Shown here in pieces: positions 32,488 to 41,218 of a stretch of DNA of 59,661 nucleotides. The position numbers were made by a program, and so were the translations under genes. Each line of letters opens with the position of its first letter. Within the stretch, counting starts at the first letter, position 1. This DNA is from a virus: positions 1-59,661 of the IMG/VR virus record IMGVR_UViG_3300015264_000004, one strand, 5' to 3'. Under the pieces are notes generated by a model. It saw nothing but the letters and a program-made list of their open reading frames with translations. It searched no databases and had not been told where the DNA came from.

Positions 32488-32805
32488 TTACTTGCCAATA
32501 TCATCTTTGTTGCCAGCAACGCCAATTTTATTGTCAAGCGCCCATCTGTATTCGGCAGGATCAAGCGCGATTGTCTGACCGGCCTCATAATCGACACTTG
32601 CATGCGTGTGATCCTGGGATAACTTCAAGGGTAACCCCGCGCTCTGCGCGCTCTGACCCTGCGCAGCGTTGTGTTGCTGTGCCACATCGGGAACGCCCAA
32701 ACTCGTAGCCGGTACACTCTTTGGTTGCTCTACCAGCGGTTCGGCTGCGGCCGCTGTCTTATTAGAATCCTGTACTTGGTCGTTTGTCTTGCTATCGGTT
32801 GTCAT
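32488..32805 (-). CDS. Small head-tail region protein, DUF7210-like
   Basis: 105 residues from ATG 32805 (GAAAGGAATTATTACG upstream). The first 70 residues are a Gln/Ala/Ser-rich linker; the last 35 (HTHASVDYEAGQTIALDPAE) match a short motif found at the C-terminus of small phage structural proteins. It may be a decoration or tail-tube cofactor; the function is not established. Confidence 0.6.
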   Translation of the reverse strand: MTTDSKTNDQVQDSNKTAAAAEPLVEQPKSVPATSLGVPDVAQQHNAAQGQSAQSAGLPLKLSQDHTHASVDYEAGQTIALDPAEYRWALDNKIGVAGNKDDIGK

Positions 32806-32819
32806 CGTAATAATTCCTT

Positions 32820-33416
32820 TCACGCCTTGGCGACATAATCAAAATTGAAAGGCAATGTAGCCGCTGCAACGTGTAACTGTCCCGCGTCACCCATTGGCAC
32901 GGTTACGATTGCCTGAAACTTAACAGTCTCATGTCGAAAGTTTGACCAATCCAAATTAAGACGCGGGGATGCCGCAATTGCCCGTTTTACCGCGTCACGT
33001 TCGGCGCGGTTGTCTAATTCGCTGTTGTCCGCGTCTGTCCCGTTTTCTAGTTGCTGTATTTGGTAGACCTTAACAATACCCTCGACATGTATCTTATAAT
33101 CTGTATTTGGGGCTGGATCACTACTCGATAAGCCGGGCAGCCCCATCATTTGTCTTGTCCAATCCTGCGGTACCTGTTTTTCGCCGTCTTTCGACCTGAC
33201 ATAGCTTTCAATCCAGCTTTGCATGGTCAACACCCAGGCATGCACCTTTTTATTGTCATTGGGAGCCTGCATCATATCTACAGCCTCACTTGGCTTAAAG
33301 CCAAGTATCCAGCGCGGTATGATCTTGGCTTTAATCGGGCCGCCGCTGACCTGTGTAGCCTGTATGACAGCCGCGCAAGCTGAAATTACGTCTGTCTCTG
33401 TAGGTACATTAATCAT
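32820..33416 (-). CDS. Tail terminator/completion protein candidate
   Basis: 198 residues, mixed alpha/beta. Gene order (connector, HK97-gp10-like protein, this gene, tail tube) is where the tail terminator sits in related siphophages, and the size fits a duplicated version. No decisive motif seen. Start at 33416 touches the stop of the next gene upstream. Confidence 0.55.
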   Translation of the reverse strand: MINVPTETDVISACAAVIQATQVSGGPIKAKIIPRWILGFKPSEAVDMMQAPNDNKKVHAWVLTMQSWIESYVRSKDGEKQVPQDWTRQMMGLPGLSSSDPAPNTDYKIHVEGIVKVYQIQQLENGTDADNSELDNRAERDAVKRAIAASPRLNLDWSNFRHETVKFQAIVTVPMGDAGQLHVAAATLPFNFDYVAKA

Positions 33417-34057
33417 TAGAGGCCCGTAGTCCTAATCAGTACCTGTTCAAAGGTTTCATGTATAAACGGTCTGGTTTCAGCCAGGCCTTTTTCAAATGCA
33501 TGTTTTCCCTCGATACCACGTCTGACAATCTCTTTTCCAATAGCAAAAGCCAAACTTTTAAGCGCAAACTCTTCAGTCGGTACAATACCTTTATTTTTTG
33601 CCCATGCCACTAAAACGTCAATCGGCACCCATCCGCGATTAGGCGCATTGTGGACAAACCTGACAGTCTGCGTTCGATTCCAATTGACAGCAAAAGCGAA
33701 AGAACGCAACGTCTTTTCAGGGTCCGGCCTGATACCGTGCCTTTTGATCCAATTAATAATCTTGTCACTGGGCGGCATCTTACCGCCCGGCGGCCGGCCG
33801 TGTTCGTACCAATACATATTAGGCCATGTGCTAAAAACGCTGCCTGTCACTTCATTGAAGATTGAACCATAGCCACTTTGATTGACAACCCCGACAACAG
33901 TTTGCGCAAGGTCACCGTCAGGTATATTAGCCTGTACATTCCTTACCAGAGCATCAATGACTGTTTGCATATCTCGCGCAATGTTATCCGTAACAATGTT
34001 TGTCAGGTTAAAAACATTACGAGTATCAAACGTTACGTTGTATTCAAAACTAATCAT
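33416..34057 (-). CDS. HK97 gp10-like tail completion protein
   Basis: 213 residues. YWYEHGRPPGGKMPPSDKII is the hallmark of HK97 gp10-type proteins of the head-tail joint, and a second half WAKNKGIVPTEEFALKSLAF repeats the fold. Its ATG overlaps the stop of the previous gene (ATGA). It connects head and tail late in assembly. Confidence 0.82.
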   Translation of the reverse strand: MISFEYNVTFDTRNVFNLTNIVTDNIARDMQTVIDALVRNVQANIPDGDLAQTVVGVVNQSGYGSIFNEVTGSVFSTWPNMYWYEHGRPPGGKMPPSDKIINWIKRHGIRPDPEKTLRSFAFAVNWNRTQTVRFVHNAPNRGWVPIDVLVAWAKNKGIVPTEEFALKSLAFAIGKEIVRRGIEGKHAFEKGLAETRPFIHETFEQVLIRTTGL

Positions 34058-34434
34058 AGCGTAATCGGAATGTCTCGACTGTATTCAATCTCAAAAATCC
34101 ATTGGTTAGGCGTTGACCCGTCAAAAGGGGTGTTGCCTATCTTCTTATACAAAATATTCGCAATCTGAAGCGCAACCGCATCACGGCAGATTTCCACAGT
34201 GACCGGTGGAAGAATCAGCACGTCTATGAACCGTGTCAGGCTGCCCGCCGTAGGATCAACAGGCTTGCGACCGCGCCAGCCGTTAACCAGGCCGCCAGAA
34301 ACCAAGCTGACATAGCCGCCGTCATTGCCAAGCCCTAACAATCCTAATTTCGCGTTGCCAAAGAGGGCCTTGCGTTCAAGTCGGTATTGTATTGCAAAGA
34401 GCCGTGTCGTCTTGACTAAATAGCCGGTGCCCAT
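34054..34434 (-). CDS. Head-tail joining region protein, unknown
   Basis: 126 residues, beta-rich (LLGLGNDGGYVSLVSGGLVN). Gene order suggests a neck or stopper protein. Stop and start couple to both neighbours. No family recognised with certainty. Confidence 0.55.
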   Translation of the reverse strand: MGTGYLVKTTRLFAIQYRLERKALFGNAKLGLLGLGNDGGYVSLVSGGLVNGWRGRKPVDPTAGSLTRFIDVLILPPVTVEICRDAVALQIANILYKKIGNTPFDGSTPNQWIFEIEYSRDIPITL

Positions 34435-34436
34435 TG

Positions 34437-34901
34437 TCAGTACCTTGTAATCGGAGCCAAAAACGGCTGATTATAAAAAATGCAGGTAGATAAGTGTACC
34501 CCGTAACAGCCACACGCGGCCATGCGTATCGCGGTTGCCATATCGCTTGGTTTTGTGCCCATGATCGTCAGCGGAACAGGCTCAAACATGGTAAACAAAG
34601 CGAATTCCATTTCATTCTTAAAGTTGTCTGGCATGTTCCAATTGACAGAACTATTAATAGCTGCCACGTCGGAACCGATTTCATCAAGATTAGTCAGAAC
34701 GGCTTTTAGGACCGCAGCGTTAATACCTACCTGGGCCGCAATCTTCGTCTGCAAATTCGGGTAGCCGCCGCTGCGGCCTGTGTCATATAGATACTTCTTC
34801 AAATTCACAAACAAAATTGCTTGATCGTTTGTGCTCAGGCTGCCCGTGGTAGGCGGTACAAGCCCTGCGGCGGCATCCGTAATTTGCTGTGGCGTCGGCA
34901 T
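34437..34901 (-). CDS. Head-tail connector candidate, unknown
   Basis: 154 residues. Helical N-terminal half (NDQAILFVNLKKYLYDT) and a Cys-containing C-terminal half. In this position lambda-like phages encode the small head completion or adaptor proteins. No motif decides it. Confidence 0.5.
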   Translation of the reverse strand: MPTPQQITDAAAGLVPPTTGSLSTNDQAILFVNLKKYLYDTGRSGGYPNLQTKIAAQVGINAAVLKAVLTNLDEIGSDVAAINSSVNWNMPDNFKNEMEFALFTMFEPVPLTIMGTKPSDMATAIRMAACGCYGVHLSTCIFYNQPFLAPITRY

Positions 34902-34906
34902 TGTCT

Positions 34907-35392
34907 TTACGCTTTCAATCCAGCCAGGGAGTCGAGTAATTCATCCTTACTCATGCTACTGTAACCGACGATTTTGTTTTCCTGCGCTGCGATAATCAAG
35001 TCAGCTTTAGTAAATTCTGACATTTCAGCGCGTGACATCCTTTGAGGGTCAACTTTTCCGGTTTTATCATCCCGGCCGACAGGATTTGAGGCAAAATCCT
35101 CTAATTCCGGTTCATCCTCACGAAGTGTATCTTGTACGCCGTGGTTTCCCTTATCGTACTCTGTTACTTCGGCCGGCGTGGCTTCACGTATCGCGCCAAG
35201 CCTTGCCAGCCTGTCAAGGTTAATATTTTCCGGGAGCCTGTCGAGGGTGATTATATTCAAATGTTCAACGCCGCCCGGTATGTGATCCTGCATTAATTCA
35301 TCTTCGGTAGGAGTAAACCCGCCGATGTGATGCATGACTCTATACCGCGTTGTAGAGTTTCGGTCAAGTTTTACTGTCTGTTTAACTGCCAT
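34907..35392 (-). CDS. Head-region protein with C-terminal HeH/LEM-like helix pair
   Basis: 161 residues. The C-terminal 40 residues (FTKADLIIAAQENKIVGYSS followed by MSKDELLDSLAGL) resemble HeH/Rho-N helix-extended-loop domains often fused to phage head proteins that bind DNA or other proteins. The N-terminal part is beta-rich. GAAAGGATAAATAG precedes the ATG. Confidence 0.65.
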   Translation of the reverse strand: MAVKQTVKLDRNSTTRYRVMHHIGGFTPTEDELMQDHIPGGVEHLNIITLDRLPENINLDRLARLGAIREATPAEVTEYDKGNHGVQDTLREDEPELEDFASNPVGRDDKTGKVDPQRMSRAEMSEFTKADLIIAAQENKIVGYSSMSKDELLDSLAGLKA

Positions 35393-35415
35393 TCTATTTA
35401 TCCTTTCAATCTGTC

Positions 35416-35460
35416 AAATTATTTTAACGGAGCCGCCCGACACCAGCGCTAAACGGCCCC
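35416..35460 (-). terminator. Weak hairpin after the capsid gene
   Basis: On the minus strand GGGGCCG pairs with CGGCTCC (one G-U) around a long loop, followed by GTTAAAATAATTT. It could attenuate transcription after the very highly expressed capsid gene. Confidence 0.4.
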
Positions 35461-35483
35461 GCCTAATGACGTGCCTGTCCCTT

Positions 35484-36506
35484 CTACACGTTCATTAAGA
35501 CCATGGCCGACGGGTAGAACAAGACCGGCCCGCCGTTGTGGCCGTCATGGACTTCGATTTCACGCGGTACCCGTTTGTCGCCGTGATCTACTATCTTTTG
35601 ATATGCTCCCGGTGCGAATCCAGGGTTATTGACATTGCGGGTCATTAAGTATTCGCCAATCTGGCCGCCGTCAGTACGTATACCAGTGACGAGGACTTTG
35701 CCAGTCGCAATGAACAATTGAAAAGTATGCGAATCGTCAAGATAGCCTTCGTCATAAACGACTATCTGCGGCAAGCCTTCATTCAGCAAGATTGTGTTAA
35801 TTTCACTGATAGACAGCGGCGACAGCAAGCCGGTAACGCGGCGGCCTGCGATGTCGTTAGCGTTCGTGTTACTCAACATCCGATTAAGAGTAACCCTCGA
35901 CATGATAGCTTTGGAATTCGCGCCAAAGCTAACACCCTTGCCACGGCCTAATAATTGGATGTCACGAAAATTTGACAGCGGTACGGCTGTCGCAAACGTT
36001 GACCATGCGATAGCGGCCGTGTATGTCTGCAATGAATATGTATCGGTATGTAATACCGCGCCGTTAACACTCGATACCGCGAATGTTCCCGTAGTCAAGA
36101 GTATCCAGCCAAGATACTCGATTCGATCATAGCGACGGGCTAAAAGACGGTCCTGCCGTCTCATAACCAAATCGGAAATGTCAATACTCGCATCGGTCAG
36201 GTCACCCCACTTGCGGCGTACCGTCATTTCCTTTTCGTCAACTACCATGTGTTCGCCGTACACGCCCGGTTCCATTACGAACCGTTTCCCGCCTACGTGT
36301 TGCACGCGTGGCGGCTGGCCATTCAGGCCGCGAACCTGTTGTAGGCCGGTGTAATCGTCCTCTTGCTCCCATTCCAAATTATGAGAGTCTATAGTCGCAA
36401 TCGGCAAGATCGTAAAGATATAGCGGCGCGCTTCCAGATTTGGCGCTTTGACAGCCGCTATTACCCTTAACGTCCGATTTGTCGGGTATACCAGAGACAT
36501 TGCCAT
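35484..36506 (-). CDS. Major capsid protein, lambda E family
   Basis: 340 residues, the usual length for the lambda gpE/HK97-fold group. Segments RYIFTILPIATIDSHNLEWE, RFVMEPGVYGEHMVV and GRRVTGLLSPLSISEINTIL match the family; the C-terminus (GPVLFYPSAMVLMNV) is typical. GAAAGGTAAAACACT precedes ATG 36506. It follows the decoration-like gene, as in lambda (D then E). Confidence 0.9.
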   Translation of the reverse strand: MAMSLVYPTNRTLRVIAAVKAPNLEARRYIFTILPIATIDSHNLEWEQEDDYTGLQQVRGLNGQPPRVQHVGGKRFVMEPGVYGEHMVVDEKEMTVRRKWGDLTDASIDISDLVMRRQDRLLARRYDRIEYLGWILLTTGTFAVSSVNGAVLHTDTYSLQTYTAAIAWSTFATAVPLSNFRDIQLLGRGKGVSFGANSKAIMSRVTLNRMLSNTNANDIAGRRVTGLLSPLSISEINTILLNEGLPQIVVYDEGYLDDSHTFQLFIATGKVLVTGIRTDGGQIGEYLMTRNVNNPGFAPGAYQKIVDHGDKRVPREIEVHDGHNGGPVLFYPSAMVLMNV

Positions 36507-36550
36507 AGTGTTTTACCTTTCGTTAAGAAGTTTCTGCGATTGTCACCGCA

Positions 36551-37312
36551 TTAAGTTAAATGCAGGATTCCGTTATCCGGGGTCCCGCTTTCCAGCCTGC
36601 CAAGAGCCGCAATGATAGCTGTGTCACCTAACACCAGCGCAGGCGCAGTATCGCTCCCGCCTGTCAAGGGTGTTGCCGCCATTGCAATAACAACACCAGC
36701 GCCGGTATCCGCGCCAGCGTTCGCCACGGTCACCAGCGCCGCCGCCTGTGGATTGGCTGCGATAGCCGCCGCGATTTGTGCGGACGTAGAAGTAATGACG
36801 CTACTGCCATCGGTTGCCAAATTGACAGTAATCGCCTGACCTGTCACGCTGATAGACAACGGAGCATTGGCCGCCGCAGGATCAACGTAACGAATCGTTG
36901 TCGAGTTGCCAGCAACGCCGCTTGACACTGACGAATACTTCAAATCATTATTCGCGCCTGCCAGGGCTGTTGTCAGCGTGGCTACGGGGATAATTCCCTT
37001 CAAATCGGTTGTCAGGAACTTGCCTTGCGTATAAGCGCTGGTGTAGAATTCGCCTACGCCAATTTCATTGGCAATCTGGCTGCCTAAAAAGATATTGCCG
37101 GTCAGGTCAACGGCGCAATCATATTCAAGCAACATTTTTGCATTGGCAGCGACAGCCAGGGACCGAAACGTACCCTTTACGGCCGTTTCTTCTAAAATCT
37201 GCCCGGACTTGTAGATACCCTGTACCAGCTTAATCGCTGACTGTTGACTACCGCCGGGTGTCGGATATATCGGGGTCAGCTTTGTCCCGGTATATGTGAT
37301 GCTCTGTAACAT
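36551..37312 (-). CDS. Head decoration-like protein
   Basis: 253 residues. It takes the place of lambda D between protease/scaffold and capsid. The N-terminal 120 residues could be the decoration domain; the second half (SSGVAGNSTTIRYVDPAAAN and SSVITSTSAQIAAAIAANPQ) is a repeated beta domain seen in large phage surface proteins. GAAAGGAAAAATCT precedes the ATG. A short hairpin (CGCATA/TATGCG) lies just upstream of its ribosome site. Confidence 0.7.
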   Translation of the reverse strand: MLQSITYTGTKLTPIYPTPGGSQQSAIKLVQGIYKSGQILEETAVKGTFRSLAVAANAKMLLEYDCAVDLTGNIFLGSQIANEIGVGEFYTSAYTQGKFLTTDLKGIIPVATLTTALAGANNDLKYSSVSSGVAGNSTTIRYVDPAAANAPLSISVTGQAITVNLATDGSSVITSTSAQIAAAIAANPQAAALVTVANAGADTGAGVVIAMAATPLTGGSDTAPALVLGDTAIIAALGRLESGTPDNGILHLT

Positions 37313-37360
37313 AGATTTTTCCTTTCAGTCGAGAGTCAGCGCATAAATCAAGCTATGCGG

Positions 37361-37951
37361 TTATTGAATTGGTGCTACTGCAAATTGGTCCCATGCCGGT
37401 GTTGTTTTGCCAGCCTTCAACGCTGATAAAGCCTGCGCGCCTTCGGGTGTCATTCGACATAATGTTGCGATTTCAGCCGCTTCGGTTTCGGCTGTCGGCC
37501 CTTGTGCGCTGCCTTGTCCGTCATTGCTCAAAACCGAAACCCTGCCACTTGACGCAACGGTTTCACGCAACATCGGATTAACCGGCCGTGCCTGTATGCT
37601 GGCCTTGTAATTATTCAACGGCGCTTGATCCGGCAATGCCGCCATACTCATATAAGCCTGTTTCGCGCTGGCCTCTTCGGCCGGGGTGACCCTGCCTGCG
37701 GTTTTCATTTCGGAGAAAAAAGCGCTGCATTCTGCGGTTAAGGCCCGGTTTAGCATTGCTGTAATGGCCGGGTCTGTGCTGTTCGTTGTGGCCGGTGCTG
37801 TCTGTATTTGCGCGGGCTGTGCCGCAGGTTGTGCCGGTTGTGCCGCTACGGCCGGCTGTTCAGTAATGCCAAGAGCCGCTAATAATGCCTTTTTGTCATC
37901 ATCTGCCAATCCGGCCACTATTTTTCCGGCTAACTCAGTGTTAATTGCCAT
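37361..37951 (-). CDS. Internal-start scaffold protein (Nu3-like)
   Basis: 196 residues, same frame as the protease gene. ATG 37951 follows AGAAAGGGAAAACAAC, an excellent ribosome site that has no purpose inside a normal coding sequence. The product (AINTELAGKIVAGLADDDK onward) is the scaffold domain alone, as Nu3 is of lambda C. Expected in greater amount than the protease fusion. Confidence 0.75.
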   Translation of the reverse strand: MAINTELAGKIVAGLADDDKKALLAALGITEQPAVAAQPAQPAAQPAQIQTAPATTNSTDPAITAMLNRALTAECSAFFSEMKTAGRVTPAEEASAKQAYMSMAALPDQAPLNNYKASIQARPVNPMLRETVASSGRVSVLSNDGQGSAQGPTAETEAAEIATLCRMTPEGAQALSALKAGKTTPAWDQFAVAPIQ

Positions 37952-38818
37952 GTTGTTTTCCCTTTCTGTGGCCGATGTGGCCAAATCTGACGATACAAAA
38001 CCTGTAGTCTTTTTACGATGTTCCGCCTGTAATGTGGCTACAACACCCTCAAATGTTCCAAGCGCATCCGCCATGCCTACCGTAACGGCTTCGCCGCCAA
38101 GCATGACGCCGCCCTGTCCGAAGTCCGACATAACTTTCTCAGGAGTCACCCCGCGCATTGTGGCGACGGCATTAATAAACAAAACGCCGTATTTATCGAC
38201 CTGCCCTTGTATGTATTTGCCGCCCTCGTCCGTTGTCGGGTCTACCCTCTTGTATTGCGACTGCGAAGAGATAAAAGTTACTTCATTCTTGTTTGGCGGT
38301 CTGTGTACACTGACAACACCGATACTACCAGCATAGGCGCTGTCATGCATCGTAATCTTATCTGTTGCAATTGCCAGCCAATAGGCTCCTGACGCGCCTA
38401 CGCCGCCGATATACGCCTGTATAGGCTTACCCTTGCCACGCGCAGCCGTTATTTGCTGTGCAAGCTCCGATATACCGTTAGCCTCACCGCCTGGGCTGTC
38501 AACGTTGAAAAGTATCGAGTGTATTGTAGGATCGCTGAGCGCCGCCGCAAAGTCGGTAGCTAACACCTGTACGCTTGTCGCGTTACTCGACAATTCCGAA
38601 AACAGGTTAGCCCGGCGAAAAATCGGACCCTCGATAGGGATAATAGCCACACCGCCACGATTCTCAACTTTCCGCGTATTCTCTAACTTGCGGCCTAGCT
38701 GTGTAGCTACTGTTTCCGGGTTAAGATTCGACCTTTCAGCAATAGACAAAATCGTTTCAAGGTTTGCCTGCGGAATAGCCCATATTAATGACTGTACAAG
38801 CTGATAGGCTAGATTCAT
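37361..38818 (-). CDS. S49-type capsid maturation protease fused to scaffold
   Basis: 485 residues. N-terminal 270 residues are an S49/SppA-like protease: VDSPGGEANG and GGVGASGAYWLA (catalytic Ser). The C-terminal 200 residues are Ala/Gln/Pro-rich helical scaffold. As in lambda C/Nu3, an internal start (see 37361-37951) should give free scaffold. The stop/start overlap ATGA couples it to the portal gene. It processes the head during maturation. Confidence 0.9.
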   Translation of the reverse strand: MNLAYQLVQSLIWAIPQANLETILSIAERSNLNPETVATQLGRKLENTRKVENRGGVAIIPIEGPIFRRANLFSELSSNATSVQVLATDFAAALSDPTIHSILFNVDSPGGEANGISELAQQITAARGKGKPIQAYIGGVGASGAYWLAIATDKITMHDSAYAGSIGVVSVHRPPNKNEVTFISSQSQYKRVDPTTDEGGKYIQGQVDKYGVLFINAVATMRGVTPEKVMSDFGQGGVMLGGEAVTVGMADALGTFEGVVATLQAEHRKKTTGFVSSDLATSATERENNMAINTELAGKIVAGLADDDKKALLAALGITEQPAVAAQPAQPAAQPAQIQTAPATTNSTDPAITAMLNRALTAECSAFFSEMKTAGRVTPAEEASAKQAYMSMAALPDQAPLNNYKASIQARPVNPMLRETVASSGRVSVLSNDGQGSAQGPTAETEAAEIATLCRMTPEGAQALSALKAGKTTPAWDQFAVAPIQ

Positions 38819-40515
38819 CTTGCTGTATCCTTCCCCGGTGCCGGTTTCTTGCCGGCCGGCGCTGGCTTGCCATTTGACGGCTTATCATTGCCCTGCGCGT
38901 CTTGGCCCATTGAATCAATAGACATCTGTTGCGTTTGTTGCCCTAAAGCTTTGGCCATTGCGCGGAAAGAACGCTCTGCATTTGTCGGGAGCGGTATACC
39001 AAGCTGCGAAGTCAGATAATCCCATTGGGATTCTGTAACCTTGTCAGCCAGGGCCGCTATAGCTGTGGCATCCGTAGCCCAATCGCGGGCCTCTGTATCG
39101 CCGTAAGAAACCTCTGGTAACAATTCGTTTGCCGCGTCGTCACCAAAGTTATAGCGAACAAGAGGCTTTAGTATGTCATACTTAACCATTTCAGCCGCAA
39201 TATCACGTACCCAAAAGACAAGCAAGTCAACAATGCGGAATTGGCTCCCTGTCGAGGATTTTGTTTGGTGTTGACTGTCTTTCGTTGCCAATTGCTGTAA
39301 CAGTATGGCAAGTGTGATTTCCTTGCTGAAATGATCTAACGCATGTGTAAAAGCCTGCCCTTCGCTGTTTGCCTCTAATACAGTAAATTGCGTACCGTCA
39401 GGAGCTACGGCCACTTGATGATTGCGCATTTTCGCCAGTAAATTAAGCAAAAATTGCGCAGAGCTAATTTTTAACGGTTCGCCATCCTTATATACAGGCG
39501 TAATACCGTCATCCTCATATACAACTTGTTCGTCAGTGTTCGGCGGAAGCGTTGCCAGTATCCCAGGTATGGCAGACACCATAAGAAACAACAAATATTC
39601 CGGCCACGCCCTGCGCTTCAAGTCCCATCCGTTTAGCGCGGCGTCAAGTATGGTATTGCCCCTTGGATCATCGTCTTTAGGTCGATAGGTAAAGACTACA
39701 AACTTTTCTCGCGGGATGACCTGGGACATGTCAACAATCGTTGTTGCGTTAACGATATTCGATTTGCCCGGCTCTGCCACAAGGAAACCAAGTTGATTCA
39801 TGAAAGGATCAACAACAAACGCGAGTGCGTGGCGCGGCTTCGGCTTAACAGCCTTCAGGCACCACTTGTCAGCATCCGTACCGCCTATAGCAATCTCTAA
39901 AACCTGTTCGGCTACCTTATTACCATGTGTCAGGCCTTCGAAGATTAATTGAAACATCGCAGACCCGAATTTAGGTACGCGGGTCACCTGCCTATTACAA
40001 AAATCAGTTATATCCTGCGCAAGCTGTACCTGTGGATCAATCGGCGGCTTTGGCGGCTTGGCTCCCTGGGCATCGGGCTGCGTCGGATCACTGGCAGGTT
40101 TTGCAGCCCCGGCACCGGGTTTTGTAGCGGCTCTCTCGTTTTGGGCCGGTACATTGTCTTTCGGTGTCGAGGCCGTATCCTTATTACTGTTATTTGCGCT
40201 GCCCGCCTGCGGCATGGGCTGTGGCGGCGCGGCCGCTTCGTAATCTTCGGCTTCAAACTGTAGCGCAGGCTTTAATGTTAACTTTTCAGACAATGCCATA
40301 AGGACGATAAGCATGACCGCTGCAAATACGTCAGGATCATGCAACATTTCCTCGATTGTCTTTTCGTTAACGTGGTCACGTGAAAAAAACTTTTCGTCAA
40401 TGGTAGGCAGGGCATGCGGCTGGTTCGTAAACCATGTGCTGCCAGTTGTAAATTCAGTATCCGGCCGGATTTTCGAATTCGGCTTGACCTGAGTAACCTT
40501 TGTCGCTGTAGCCAT
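38815..40515 (-). CDS. Portal protein, DUF935/Mu gp29-like
   Basis: 566 residues from ATG 40515; the TTG at 40527 is in frame but less likely. EKFVVFTYRPKDDDPRGNTI and WDLKRRAWPEYLLFLMVSAI recall the core of DUF935 portals. An Ala/Pro/Gln-rich insertion (about 95-155) and a Pro/Lys-rich tail are extra. The portal forms the dodecameric entry for DNA at the head vertex. It is preceded by a 190-base structured leader and its own promoter. Confidence 0.85.
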   Translation of the reverse strand: MATATKVTQVKPNSKIRPDTEFTTGSTWFTNQPHALPTIDEKFFSRDHVNEKTIEEMLHDPDVFAAVMLIVLMALSEKLTLKPALQFEAEDYEAAAPPQPMPQAGSANNSNKDTASTPKDNVPAQNERAATKPGAGAAKPASDPTQPDAQGAKPPKPPIDPQVQLAQDITDFCNRQVTRVPKFGSAMFQLIFEGLTHGNKVAEQVLEIAIGGTDADKWCLKAVKPKPRHALAFVVDPFMNQLGFLVAEPGKSNIVNATTIVDMSQVIPREKFVVFTYRPKDDDPRGNTILDAALNGWDLKRRAWPEYLLFLMVSAIPGILATLPPNTDEQVVYEDDGITPVYKDGEPLKISSAQFLLNLLAKMRNHQVAVAPDGTQFTVLEANSEGQAFTHALDHFSKEITLAILLQQLATKDSQHQTKSSTGSQFRIVDLLVFWVRDIAAEMVKYDILKPLVRYNFGDDAANELLPEVSYGDTEARDWATDATAIAALADKVTESQWDYLTSQLGIPLPTNAERSFRAMAKALGQQTQQMSIDSMGQDAQGNDKPSNGKPAPAGKKPAPGKDTAR

Positions 40516-40527
40516 AAATAAAAACAA

Positions 40528-40714
40528 CCCGCGCCAGGAGTCAAGTTATAAAGCGCCCCATTGCTCTTATATAACCCGCTACCAGCGCGGATTGCATCAC
40601 GATCCGCGTAGACTCGATTTACCTATCGAGGCTCCATGCTTATGTTGTCAACTCCCACACCTTCGTACCGCACAGCCTGAGATACAGGACGTATAACACT
40701 GAGCGAAAAAGCTG
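40528..40714 (-). promoter_or_regulatory. Structured 5' leader of the portal transcript
   Basis: Unusually long untranslated stretch for this genome. In transcript order it contains the short frame ATG GAG CCT CGA TAG, CTCGAT/ATCGAG (6 bp), CGCGGAT/ATCCGCG (7 bp) and a GTTATA/TATAAC pair near the ribosome site. The hairpins could regulate the portal-protease-capsid transcript. A second TTGACA (GTTGACAACATAAG) lies inside. Confidence 0.45.
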
Positions 40715-40718
40715 TCAA
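40690..40718 (-). promoter_or_regulatory. Promoter of the head gene transcript
   Basis: TATACG (40695-40690), 17 bp, TTGACA (40718-40713). It lacks the GTAAAG upstream half-site of the shared element, so it may be controlled differently, consistent with late expression. The TGA of gene 40715-40933 lies within the -35 box. Confidence 0.65.
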
Positions 40719-40933
40719 GCATTTTTGACGCTACTAATAGGCTTTTTCCCGTTTTTATATCCATTAGTAGTATGCGCCCTTTCAAAATGCCAATCTCGCG
40801 TACACTGGCATGCGCCGCATTTGAGAGTCACGCAGGCGAAGGCCCCGGCCGGCAACACCTGCCCGGCAACGACAATCGTGTTTCCACAGACTGACGCGAG
40901 AACGAAGCCGCAGCTTTTACAAAGTATGTCCAT
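40715..40933 (-). CDS. Com-like small zinc-ribbon protein
   Basis: 72 residues, with CKSC near the N-terminus and CGACQC in the middle, a four-Cys zinc ribbon like small phage translational regulators of the Mu Com type. It sits between TerL and portal, where Com-like genes often lie. The Com assignment is tentative. Confidence 0.6.
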   Translation of the reverse strand: MDILCKSCGFVLASVCGNTIVVAGQVLPAGAFACVTLKCGACQCTRDWHFERAHTTNGYKNGKKPISSVKNA

Positions 40934-40947
40934 TTAACTTTACAGCC

Positions 40948-41214
40948 TTAATATAACTCTTCGTAAGCCTGTTGCCCATCTTCGCGTAGTTCATCCATCA
41001 ATTCTAAATCAGGCAAGTTACAAGGGCAATCCTGCCCGCGTATCTCGACAGCTATGTCAATCCATGTCCCGTTTTCGTCGCCGTCTAATTCCTGCCCGAC
41101 AAAGCAATGTACGCTTGCCTCTTTCTGGCATTGCGGGCAGGTCAACGATATTTCCATAGCCTGTCCTAAATCGGTATGTTGTGTTAATTCTTTCGTCAAG
41201 TTATTTATACTCAT
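40948..41214 (-). CDS. Small Cys-containing acidic protein
   Basis: 88 residues with CPQC and CPC motifs and an acidic C-terminus (DLELMDELREDGQQAYEELY). Possibly zinc-binding. The start codon region includes TTGACG as in ATAACTTGACG, but this is coding and probably not a promoter. It follows TerL by a few bases. No family recognised. Confidence 0.6.
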   Translation of the reverse strand: MSINNLTKELTQHTDLGQAMEISLTCPQCQKEASVHCFVGQELDGDENGTWIDIAVEIRGQDCPCNLPDLELMDELREDGQQAYEELY

Positions 41215-41218
41215 AATT

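Noticed and set aside
35405-35420. TTGACA before gene 34907-35392
   Set aside because: Only about 20 bases from the start codon with the ribosome site in the spacer; no -10 box.
41190-41214. Promoter-like ATAACTTGACG at the start of 40948-41214
   Set aside because: It is coding from the start codon, and the -10 box TACCGA would put the transcript start inside the gene.
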